In this document: in pieces, positions 29,560 to 40,389 of the stretch | How positions within the stretch are numbered: the stretch's first letter is position 1 | Layout: each line of letters starts with the position of its first letter | NCBI GenBank assembly: GCA_951230915.1 | Contig: OX579635.1 | Span: forward strand, 42,408,001-42,472,000 | Source of the DNA: Antitrichia curtipendula | Taxonomy: Eukaryota > Streptophyta > Bryopsida > Hypnales > Leucodontaceae | Direction: 5' to 3' | DNA length: 64,000 nucleotides | Position numbers and translations under genes: made by a program | Notes under the pieces: generated by a model | The model's database searches: none | The model's input: only the letters and a program-made list of their open reading frames with translations | Told to the model about the DNA's origin: nothing

Positions 29560-32500
29560 AGCCCTTTCGGTGGCGGATACCCTCACCACGCTGGTCACAC
29601 GTTCCCTCAATGACCGAAACCGGAAACCCTCGCCAGTGCCGAAATGGAAGCAAAACACAGTCCTTTCGCTGGTTGGTTCACTCACCGCGCTCGTCACCAG
29701 TTCTCTCAATGACCGAAACCCCAAGCCAGTGCCGAAATGGAAGCAAGACACAGCCCTTTCGGTGGCGATTCACTCACCGCGCTGTCACCAGTTCTCTCAA
29801 TGACCAAAACCCTCGCCAGTGCCGAAATGCAAGCAAGACACAGACTTTGGGTGGCGATTCACTCACCGCGCTGTCACCAGTTCTCTCAATGACCGAACCC
29901 CTGAGCCAATGCCGGAATGGAAGCAAGACACAGCCCTTTCGCTGGCTGGTTCACTCACCGCGCTCGTCACCAGTTCTCTCAATGACCGAAACTCCAAGCC
30001 AGTGTCGAAATGGAAGCAAGACATAGCCCTTTCGGTGGCGATTCACTCACCGCGCTGTCACCAGTTCTCTCAATGACCAAAACCCTCGCCAGTGCCGAAA
30101 TGCAAGCAAGACACAGACTTTGGGTGGCGATTCACTCACCGCGCTGTCACCAGTTCTCTCAATGACCGAACCCCTGAGCCAATGCCGGAATGGAAGCAAG
30201 ACACAGCCCTTTTGTTGGCTGGTTCACTCACGGTGCTCGTCACCAGTTCTCTCAACGACTGAACCCCCAAGCCAATGCCGAAATGGAAGCAAGACACAGC
30301 CCATTCGTTGGCTGGTTCACTCACCGCGCTCGTCCCCAGTTCTCTCAACGACCGAACCCCCAAGCCAATGCCGGAATGGAAGCAAGACACAACCCTTTTG
30401 TTGGCTAATTCACTCACGGTGCTCGTCACTAGTTCTCCCAATGACCGAAACCCCAAGCCAGTGCCGAAATGGAAGCAAGACATAGCCCTTTCGGTGGCGA
30501 TTCACTCACCGCGCTGTCACCAGTTCTCTCAATGACCAAAACCCTCGCCAGTGCCGAAATGCAAGCAAGACACAGACTTTGGGTGGCGATTCACTCACCG
30601 CGCTGTCACCAGTTCTCTCAATGACCGAACCCCTGAGCCAATGCCGGAATGGAAGCAAGACACAGCCCTTTCGCTAACTGGTTCACTCACCGCGCTCGTC
30701 ACCAGTTCTCTCAATGACCGAAACCCCAAGCCAATGCCGAAATGGAAGCAAGACATAGCCCTTTCGGTGGCGATTCACTCACCGCGCTGTCACCAGTTCT
30801 CTCAATGACCAAAACCCTCGCCAGTGCCGAAATGCAAGCAAGACACAGACTTTGGGTGGCGATTCACTCACCGCGCTGTCACCAGTTCTCTCAATGACCG
30901 AACCCCTGAGCCAATGCCGGAATGGAAGCAAGACACAGCCCTTTTGTTGGCCGGTTCACTCACGGTGCTCGTCACCAGTTCTCTCAAGGACCGAAACCCC
31001 AAGCCAGTGCCGAAATGGAAGCAAGACATAGCCCTTTCGGTGGCGATTCACTCACCGCGCTGTCACCAGTTCTCTCAATGACCAAAACCCTCGCCAGTGC
31101 CGAAATGCAAGCAAGACACAGACTTTGGGTGGCGATTCACTCACCGCGCTGTCACCAGTTCTCTCAATGACCGAACCCCTGAGCCAATGCCGGAATGGAA
31201 GCAAGACACAGCCCTTTCGTTGGCTGGTTCACTCACCGCGCTCGTCACCAGTTCTCTCAATGACCGAAACCCCAAGCCAGTGCCGAAATGGAAGCAAGAC
31301 ATAGCCCTTTCGGTGGCGATTCACTCACCGCGCTGTCACCAGTTCTCTCAATGACCAAAACCCTCGCCAGTGCCGAAATGCAAGCAAGACACAGACTTTG
31401 GGTGGCGATTCACTCACCGCGCTGTCACCAGTTCTCTCAATGACCGAACCCCTGAGCCAATGCCGGAATGGAAGCAAGACACAGCCCTTTCGCTGGCTGG
31501 TTCACTCACCGCGCTCGTCACCAGTTCTCTCAATGACCGAAACCCCAAGCCAATGCCGAAATGGAAGCAAGACATAGCCCTTTCGGTGGCGATTCACTCA
31601 CCGCGCTGTCACCAGTTCTCTCAATGACCAAAACCCTCGCCAGTGCCGAAATGCAAGCAAGACACAGACTTTGGGTGGCGATTCACTCACCGCGCTGTCA
31701 CCAGTTCTTTCAATGACCGAACCCCTGAGCCAATGCCGGAATGCAAGCAAGACACAGACCTTTTGTTGGCTGGTTCACTCACGGTGCTCGTCACCAGTTC
31801 TCTCAACGACTGAACCCCCAAGCCAATGCCGAAATGGAAGCAAGACACAGCCCTTTCGTTGGCTGGTTCACTCACCGCGCTCGTCCCCAGTTCTCTCAAC
31901 GACCGAAACCCCAAGCCAGTGCCGAAATGGAAGCAAGACATAGCCCTTTCGGTGGCGATTCACTCACCGCGCTGTCACCAGTTCTCTCAATGACCAAAAC
32001 CCTCGCCAGTGCCGAAATGCAAGCAAGACACAGACTTTGGGTGGCGATTCACTCACCGCGCTGTCACCAGTTCTCTCAATGACCGAACCCCTGAGCCAAT
32101 GCCGGAATGGAAGCAAGACACAGCCCTTTCGTTGGCTGGTTCACTCACCGCGCTCGTCACCAGTTCTCTCAATGACCGAAACCCCAAGCCAGTGCCGAAA
32201 TGGAAGCAAGACATAGCCCTTTCGGTGGCGATTCACTCACCGCGCTGTCACCAGTTCTCTCAATGACCAAAACCCTCGCCAGTGCCGAAATGCAAGCAAG
32301 ACACAGACTTTGGGTGGCGATTCACTCACCGCGCTGTCACCAGTTCTCTCAATGACCGAACCCCTGAGCCAATGCCGGAATGGAAGCAAGACACAGCCCT
32401 TTCGCTGGCTGGTTCACTCACCGCGCTCGTCACCAGTTCTCTCAATGACCGAAACCCCAAGCCAATGCCGAAATGGAAGCAAGACATAGCCCTTTCGGTG

Positions 32501-32935
32501 GCGATTCACTCACCGCGCTGTCACCAGTTCTCTCAATGACCAAAACCCTCGCCAGTGCCGAAATGCAAGCAAGACACAGACTTTGGGTGGCGATTCACTC
32601 ACCGCGCTGTCACCAGTTCTCTCAATGACCGAACCCCTGAGCCAATGCCGGAATGGAAGCAAGACACAGCCCTTTTGTTGGCTGGTTCACTCACGGTGCT
32701 CGTCACCAGTTCTCTCAACGACTGAACCCCCAAGCCAATGCCGAAATGGAAGCAAGACACAGCCCTTTCGTTGGCTGGTTCACTCACCGCGCTCGTCCCC
32801 AGTTCTCTCAACGACCGAACCCCCAAGCCAATGCCGGAATGGAAGCAAGACACAACCCTTTCGGTGGCTAATTCACTCACTGCGCTCGTCACTAGTTCTC
32901 CCAATGACCGAAACCCTTGCCCATTGCCGAAATGG
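29560..32935. repeat. Satellite of ~90/93-bp monomers with a 273-bp higher-order repeat
   Basis: Each monomer contains CCGAAATGGAAGCAAGACA-like, TTCACTCACCGCGCT and CACCAGTTCTCTCAATGACC blocks. Three monomer types (90, 93 and 90 bp) alternate to give a 273-bp unit. One marker (GTGCCGAAATGCAAGCAAGA) recurs at 29819, 30092, 30551, 30824, 31097, 31370, 31643, 32009, 32282 and 32555. Steps are 273 bp, except 459 and 366 where two and one extra 93-bp monomers are inserted. Open frames of about 85 codons recur because 273 is divisible by three; they show no domain and are treated as artefacts. Confidence 0.85.
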
Positions 32936-33866
32936 AAGAGAGTGCAGCGGGAACATCGGTGGGTACTTTCGTTTCTCAAGTGTCTCCGCTTAGTTTGGGG
33001 ATACCGCCAAGTTCAGCAAATATCACCGCCTTTCTCATCAGCCGAGTGAATGGCCGGTACTCACGAGAAGTCACGATAGAATTTCGAAATTTCCAACGCT
33101 AAAAATGGCGGCTAAACCAACAGTCATGACTTTAGTACTGAATCTGGACTTCCTCGGGCATGCAGTAACATGCATTCGCCTTGGATTTACCTCATTACTC
33201 GTTTCATTAGGTGATTTGTAAAATTGCAAGTGGACTGCCTTATAGAATGATTTAGAAGATCAGCGAAATGACAAAGAATGACCTTTGTTAACTGAAGCTG
33301 CCAACCGCCCTGTTCTGCTTTCCACGTTACATTGAAATGATATTTAGGCTTTCCATGCATGAGAACAAATTGTACTTGAAAATGCTAACCTGTACAACTC
33401 CCTCATCTTCTAAGTGATGTTGAATGCTTGTGATATCCTCCGATATTAATGCCCAATATCATGCATCTGAGTTCCAACAGCCTCCTCTGGGCCCGTATCA
33501 CCTCCTCCATAGGAAAAGACTTTCTTCAAGTTCCCGTCTGAATGCTGACTCGCTTTAGACACTACTCTCTTGGAGATCATCCTAGATCTCCTTAGAGCTT
33601 TGGAAGACGAGAAATACAAAGATATACGCCTCATACGATGCTTGGGACGCTCTGAAGCATTACAAAGAGAGATGTGGTTGCCTGAGTGCATGTGGTCAAA
33701 CCTTACCTCTCCCTAACTCTCACTTGGCAAAGCAAACGGTACACAACTAGAATGGGACTAAGACTGCGATCCCGGTAAGTGCATATGACTTTTGTGCTCT
33801 TTGAAAGCCTTCTGCACATAGGCACAGACGGCACAGCCCAGAGTAGGCTCACTCTTGTAGCTCTCT
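32936..33866. other. Intergenic, nothing firm
   Basis: Two short minus-strand open frames (33691-33446 and 33915-33703) show no recognised domain. One contains KALRRSRMISKRVVSKAS and is basic. They may be remnants of a gene interrupted by the CACTA element at 33867, but this is not supported further. Confidence 0.3.
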
Positions 33867-35156
33867 CACTATAAGAAAATCCCGTTTTTGCTGTCGTTGG
33901 ACCGAAACGTGCCATGTTTGTTGAGATGTCACGCGTTAAGCAGTGAATGGGTGCAAAAGAGTGAATTTGATTTGATGTTGCAAAAAACGTGTGAGATTAA
34001 GTTGGAAAACAAGTAGATGTCACCGTAGACAGAGATGTTTTTAACAATGTTTAAAAAAACAAGCTGATCACATGTTGTGACATCTCAAGAAACATAGACT
34101 GCCACGTCAGCATGAAGCCCACTTTCATTATGGATAAATTACTAAAAATTACTACGGTCAATGGAAAAATATTGACCTTATATAAAAATTTAGGAAAAAG
34201 GCAATGACGTGGCATGCTTTCCAAAAAAAAAAAACCTGGATGGATGAAAATGGATGTGTTCCATGGATGAAAACATAAAGTCTTTATACAGGTGGGGAGG
34301 TGGAAGAGAGACAATTGATATGGGATATATAAAAAAAAAATTGTATTCAAAGTGAAATGTCTACAAAAACGTCGAGATGTCTGAAACAACATCTCTATGT
34401 TTAAAAGAACATATACACGTCAAAAACAACATCATGTAAACAAGTGAAATAACCATATTCTACTTATCCCATATTGTTTGTCTTTCCATGGGCAGAGTAT
34501 GGATATAAATACAATGTCCTTATCCTTCATTTTTATTAACTTTTAATGAAGTAATTCCTTCATTTGGCCATTAAAAATTCCCTTAATGGTTGATGGTAAG
34601 TTTTCTTCAATTTTTGTTGAATTTTTTTTTGTTCATTTCATTTTTTTAATTTATATTAAATTTTTATTGATATTGCCTTGTAGGTAGGGTATGTAGCAAT
34701 TGATGTTTGAAAAAACGTCTAATTTTACGTTGCAAAAAATGTCTAATTTGACATCTCAAAAAACACCATTAAATTATTCAAATGACACAAAAATGAGCTG
34801 ACGTGGCCTCCACGTCAGTGACCACGTCACAATTTCCCGCCTCCACGTCAAAGACCACATCAGCAATGGCATGGATGGAAAAAAAGATGACGTGGCAGTG
34901 GTCGAGCATGTGGCGCTGACATGGCGCTTACGTGGCCTCCACATGTCGACCTCTGCAGACCTTTATTCACCTTGTCATGTGTGACATCAAGAAAAAACAA
35001 GCTTGGAAACGACGCATTTTTTGTGATTTTTGTACGTTTTTTGCCCGTCAATTCAAATGGATTTTAGGAGACGTCTAAGCTGATTACTTCCGCGTCAAAC
35101 AAGACGCCGTCTCATGTTTTCTGCAACATAAAAAAAAAAATTGTTTTCTTATAGTG
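33867..35156. mobile_element. Non-autonomous CACTA element, 1290 bp
   Basis: The left terminus is CACTATAAGAAAATCCCG (33867). The right terminus read inward is CACTATAAGAAAACAATT (35156). Both are flanked by TCT (33864-33866 and 35157-35159), a 3-bp duplication. There is no coding capacity. The subterminal parts carry repeated GATGTC/GACATCTC and CCACGTCA words that resemble those in the element at the window's left edge, suggesting the same or a related transposase moves both. Confidence 0.85.
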
Positions 35157-35587
35157 TCTTTTGAATTTGAAAAGAATGACAGCTATCAATTTCAGTCATG
35201 AATGTGCCGTCAAATTTGAATAGTGTTCACCAACATCTTTATTAGCAAACTCTGAATTAGCTTTTCCTGTCAATCGTAGTGTAATAATGAAGTGTCCGGA
35301 ATATGGAGGCGGTGCGGAATTATTAAACGCGCCCCTACATTAACTATGCACTTATTTAATTGCCAGATGACGACGTTAAATTTGTGATTGACATGCAGTG
35401 TGACAGCTTTCCTATAAGTGATTAGTAAATATTCCACTATTTGCTTCCATCGTGCGAGGTTCTTTCTATTTTGCCGGTAGGGGAATCCTCTAGGCTACTC
35501 TGATTCACAATAGTTCTTTGCTTATCATTTTCCATTAAGGGGAGACTTTGTTTGCTTCCATTCCTCTCTTTGTACATACTCTGCACT
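35157..35587. other. Upstream region of the MULE-like gene
   Basis: No gene. It would contain the promoter and leader of the plus-strand gene that follows. No MULE terminal inverted repeat was identified here. Confidence 0.35.
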
Positions 35588-38500
35588 ATGGCTTCCATTC
35601 GAGTGGATGGCCACAAAGTTCCCCTTGTTTTCCCAGTGCATGACAAAGGACATGCTCGTGTCATGAGTCACCTACTTCACATCCGTTTTAGATTTCTGGA
35701 AAGTTCCATCTATGTTGAAGAAGAGAGGAAGTCAGATTCAGGTGAATTACAGCAGTTTGTTCCTGTCGTGAGGTCAGCAGAAGGTGATTGTTGGTACCTT
35801 GCTTCTGGAAACTACAGAGCGTATGGCCTTCCTCTATCTTTACTAGCTGCTTCAACTGAGATTAGAAGTCGTCAGTTAGATTCGTCGACAGTGGATATGC
35901 CATATGTCACCCATTCTATTTCACCTGGTCCTCAGCCGGATTTAATTTCGAGATTTTCAGAAGGTGCTCTTCTACGTAAAGTTAAGGTTGAGAAACTTTA
36001 TACTATCATAGAGTTGTCTAGTGAATCAGAAGGAGAGTCACCTGACTTAACGCTTCGGAAGCAAACATGCTCTATCCAAACTACATCGGAAGATGTTGAG
36101 CTTTCGAAGTCAGTGTCTGTCACCCCGTCAAATTGTCCAGCGCAGTCACTAGTGACTCGCCCTCCATTTCATCCAAATGTAGTCGACCGTGTGAGCATAA
36201 TGGAGTGCTTGAGGAGGCTTGCCAGTATGCATCGCTCTAGGAACGAATTGTCGACAATGGATCTAAACACTATAAAGCATCACCGAGTACAATTTCTGCC
36301 ACCGATATTCAACGGGGATGTCATCTTCGAATTGCCTGCATGTTGCTCATGTCCGTCTTCGTCGGCGGCTAGGAACTTGGAAGGAATGGACAGGCGGTAC
36401 GATGGACACCCGTGGTGCAAGGTATTGACCACGAACATTCACAACTCCGACAATCTGAGGTTCCGTAAGTCTTATTGCGCGGGTCATCTTGTCTGTGAGA
36501 ATCCTGATTGTGATTATTTGAAGAGGTCTTCTAAACGCAATGAGACAGAGTGGAGCGGTTATACAACCTTCCCATTTGCACTTAGGAGCGCTTCACCTAA
36601 AGATTGCACTCTAGTTTGCAAGGTCTGCAAGATTGCACCTTCATGTCTGGACACCTGCACTGGTAGGATGTACTACTGCTATAGTGACAACCCAAAAATG
36701 AGTAAGGCCGCAGTTCACTTTGGAAATCATGCTCATCCTGTTGCAAAGGGCATGTATAGAGATTCCACAGAGGAAATATATGGACTTATTGCAGAGCAAG
36801 TAACCAAGACGCCAAAGGCAACCAACTCTGCAATTGCTCTATCTGCAAGCAAAGAGTTCCTAACCAACTATCTCTTCCACAACGGAGAGGGAGACAAGAA
36901 GATGTTGAAGGGGGAGGAGTTGGAGGAAGTCATGGACCGTTTCCAGTACTTGAGCAGTCCTAATATACGGAACGTCATATCTTCATTTCGATCAAACAAT
37001 CGAGGAGGGGTCATCGACAACATAATGACGATGAAGAAAGAGTCGAAGTTTGAGTTCATACATGACAGCGTCTTCCCTGGCCAAGGGAAGGAGAAGGTGT
37101 ATATTTTCAAGATGCTCACTGAAGGACCGGGAAGTGGAATGGACCTGGTGAGACGCATGCAATCCGGAGGGAATCTTGAGAATGCGTGGATGATGTTCGA
37201 CCATGTGAAGCGCGTGAAGGAATGGACCACGATGGCGTGCCACGTGTACGACCCACAATACAAGAAGGTGATGACCATATCAACGTGCGATATGCAATCC
37301 AAAGATACCGAGATCCAAGTACAATTCTGGAGATGCTTGAACGCGGTCATGTCAAAACACGGAGTAGATCATCCAAATTTCAAGGGATTCATGGCGGATA
37401 GCGCCATGGCTAATTGGAATGCGGTCCGCATTGTCTACGGAAGTGGTTCTACAGACAAGAAAATGGAAAATCGGGAGAGGACATGCTTATTGCATTGGAG
37501 TACTTCTCTTCTAATACACACACAGAAGTACATCAAGGAAGCATTCCAGCAGCAGCACAATACATTATGCAAACAATACAAAGATGCAAAGACTCTGGAC
37601 GAGGCGGAGACACGTTACCTTGCTATTCGGTCGTGGTGGTTATCATTAGGAGCTGCCACAGAAGATGCGCTTCATCACTTAGACCACTGGCTTGCATTTT
37701 GGCATTTCAGGTATCGCCAATGGGGGGGCTTCATGCAAATGGTAAGATCATGTTCAATTCGAATTTCCTACATTTTTTTTTGTCTACTTCTGTTCAAATA
37801 GACAGAAATGTTTTGTAAAATTTGTTTTGATGGTCTATATGATTTGGTTCAATGAAAGGATTTGTGAGTTACCATGACTTATGCAAATTTGTGGGATTAT
37901 TACATAAGGTACTCTATGACCGTATGACATATTCATTTTGTGGATGAATTATTAGGATTTGAATTTGGAAGAGATGGCAGACATGCCGTCATGCAATTTG
38001 TCAGAGATAGTTCACAACAAGTGGCTTCAAATGTCCGGAAATAGAGGAAACAATTTGTTTGACGCCACCTGCGATGATAGTATCCGTGCGTGGATGCAAA
38101 TGACAAACTACCGTGCTTACTTAAAAGGCCATGCAAGTGGATCGGGTCCATCAAAAGGGGAGTTGAAGTTGAGAGCTGCAAGACGAAGCGGAGACCCCAA
38201 AAAAATGGCAGAAGCATTGAACACATTACCTGGAGCCAAGGGAGTTGGAACCCGAATACCACATTTGGAAGGAGAAGAAATATTTGGAAGGAGAAGAAAT
38301 ATTTGGAAGGAGAAGAAATATTTGGAAGGAGAAGAAATATTTGGAAGGAGAAGAAATATTTGGAAGGAGAAGAAATATTTGGAAGGAGAAGAAATATTTG
38401 GAAGTACGAAGAGGAAGTTGGACGTCTCCATTGGAGATGAAGGAGATTCACATCGTCTGGACAAGGTCAATTTTTCTCAACCTCGTGTTCGAACAAGGTC

Positions 38501-39457
38501 CACTGCGGTTTCAGTAGAGTCTTCCGAGGACAAAGGAAAACAGCCTGAGGTATAGTCATCACGACATGTTACGGTTGCATTTGAAAGTGACTGCGACACA
38601 TCAAAGTGGCACATTGCCAGAATCAGCCACAAATCTAACGCAAAATGTCAAGCGCAACAACGTGGATCAAATCTGAAGTGCATTGCCAGAATTGCTAGAG
38701 GACGGAAGGGAACCCCAGCTCCCACGTATCGTGGAAGAAAGGAAGATTACGGGAGTAAGCGGGTGGTAGTCGCGGACTTCTGGTTCTGTGGGGATGACAT
38801 TGAACGATGTGTCAAAGGAAACAAGCGAAAGTGGGTTCTGATTGGCCCGAGGTGCCCGAGGTATGGCCTGTCTTGACAGATACAAACCTAAGTCGGGAGG
38901 AGACTTTGTTGTTGTAGCACGCGGGATTTGGTCTGCAGGAGCGACCTACATTGTCACCGTGTCGTCTCTTTAAAATGTCAAAGATATTCAAGAGTGTTCT
39001 ATATGACCAGACGCCGCCAGATAATGCAGATGTATATCCAACGGTGAGGAACAACCGATCCATACGCCGACTTCCAAATGCACCAACTCCAGAACATCGC
39101 AACAAGTGGGAGAGTGCTGGGAACGTGAAAGGACAAATACTAGAAGTGACCTTGCTTCCTTTCACGGGCTTAGGTGCGATAGTGTCGCTTGAAACGGGGG
39201 CTGAGCATAAAAGATGTGTCTATTGAGTTACAGTGGGTATGTTCCCCACCTGTACATGTCCGGACTTTGCGAATATGGTTGTGTCAGCTATTGGAGGTCG
39301 TCAGCAATATGTCAATTGCAAACACTTGTACTACCTGTACAGGTACTTCTGCAAAATGGACATCCACGATGACAAATTCATTCATGCACCGAGTTATAGC
39401 TTCAACGAATTGAAGTTTCTTCTACTTCGAGCAGAGATCATCACCGTTCTAGAGTAG
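35588..39457 (+). pseudogene. MULE-like transposase with zinc cluster and SWIM finger
   Basis: Exon 1 runs from ATG 35588 to donor ATG|GTAAG at 37741, and exon 2 from 37956 to about 38549. Further 3' pieces lie at about 38690-39457 and need frame changes. Residues around 270-400 have a WRKY/GCM-like zinc cluster (SYCAGHLVCENPDCDYL, CKVCKIAPSC, VHFGNHAHPV). The next part has the MULE RNase-H-like core (HVYDPQYKKVMTISTCDMQS, then FKGFMADSAMANWNAVR). The last piece contains a SWIM finger, CTCPDF followed by NCKHLYYLY. MULE transposases cut and insert Mutator-like elements; SWIM and such zinc clusters are usual companions. A TGA at 39224-39226 directly before the SWIM finger, plus the frame changes near 38850-38950, indicate decay. 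A 19-bp minisatellite lies in exon 2. Confidence 0.65.
38264..38404. repeat. 19-bp tandem repeat in coding exon 2 of the MULE-like gene
   Basis: The unit TTTGGAAGGAGAAGAAATA starts at 38264, 38283, 38302, 38321, 38340, 38359, 38378 and 38397 (seven full copies and a part). Since 19 is not a multiple of three, three units encode one 19-residue period (LEGEEIFGRRRNIWKEKKY), and all three forward frames remain open. Confidence 0.9.
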
Positions 39458-40389
39458 AGATGTGCACATTTTTCTATGTACTTAATTCGTATGGTATTAA
39501 TTTTACATTATATACGATTGAAATGATTTGAATCATTCGGAATTTAAAAAATTTATATTTTCATGACATATGGGAGTATGCCTTATTAGCCAAATGTTTT
39601 GAATGAAGAAGGTACCTAAACCCTTGAAGTACATTTGCGACTTGTCATGCACAAATATACTTTCATTACCATTTTGGTTTCCCATTTTTTCCCTGTTTCC
39701 TACTTTTTTAATCTTTAATTTTTTTATTTTTCATTTTTTTCCATTTTTTTCCAATTTGTTTTGCCATTTTTTTTTCATTTTTTTTTCATTTTTTTTTCTA
39801 TTTTTTTCCCATTTTTTTCCCCTTCTTTTGGGGTGTGGAGGGACACCTATACTGCATTTTATTTTTTTCGACCAGTAGTCATTCCTTCCCCTTGGATTAC
39901 ATTGAAGAGTGCCCTATGAGACTTCTATGTGACTGTGCGTATTCCAAATCCAATGAGGCTCCAAATTCAGCTATTGAACAAGGTCTCTATGATAAGTCTC
40001 GTATTAAGTGTTCATCCACAACAGCTAGAGTGAAGTTCAAGTTTTAAACACATTCAAATTTTACTTTTGGCACCCTAAACCTTTTGAAATAAACTGCTTG
40101 CACGGTTATAGGTGCCACGGTCATAGGTCCTCAATTTTACTATAAATAGTAAAATTTTCACTTTTTAAAGTAAAAAAATTTGGAATGAAAAATTGGGCCT
40201 CAAAAAGTGAAATATTTTGGGGGGGGGCTCTAGGCTCACAAGCTCCACGGTCGCAGCTCACAAGCTCGCCGCTCCACGCTCACACGCTAGCGTCGTTGGA
40301 TCACAACCCAAAGAGAGAGAGAGAGGGGTTATTGATTGACCATCGAAGGTAACAAAAATCCTAGCTAGCCTAGCTACCTATATACACAC
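39458..40389. other. Intergenic with a T-rich low-complexity tract
   Basis: From about 39665 to 39830 the plus strand is almost pure pyrimidine, built of CATTTTTTTC-like words. The 91-codon open frame over it is an artefact. A G-run lies near 40210, and no gene was recognised. Confidence 0.6.

Noticed and set aside
29570..32993. Repeated 85-136-codon open frames
   Set aside because: They recur at the 273-bp satellite period and end at the same stop each time; they are by-products of the array.
33446..33915. Minus-strand frames as a small gene
   Set aside because: No domain, splice support or conserved pattern could be named.
35552..35587. Extension of the MULE-like frame upstream of ATG 35588
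   Set aside because: The frame is open, but its first codon is TTG; the ATG at 35588 is the more likely start.
39603..39878. 91-codon Phe-rich open frame
   Set aside because: It covers a pyrimidine-rich low-complexity tract.
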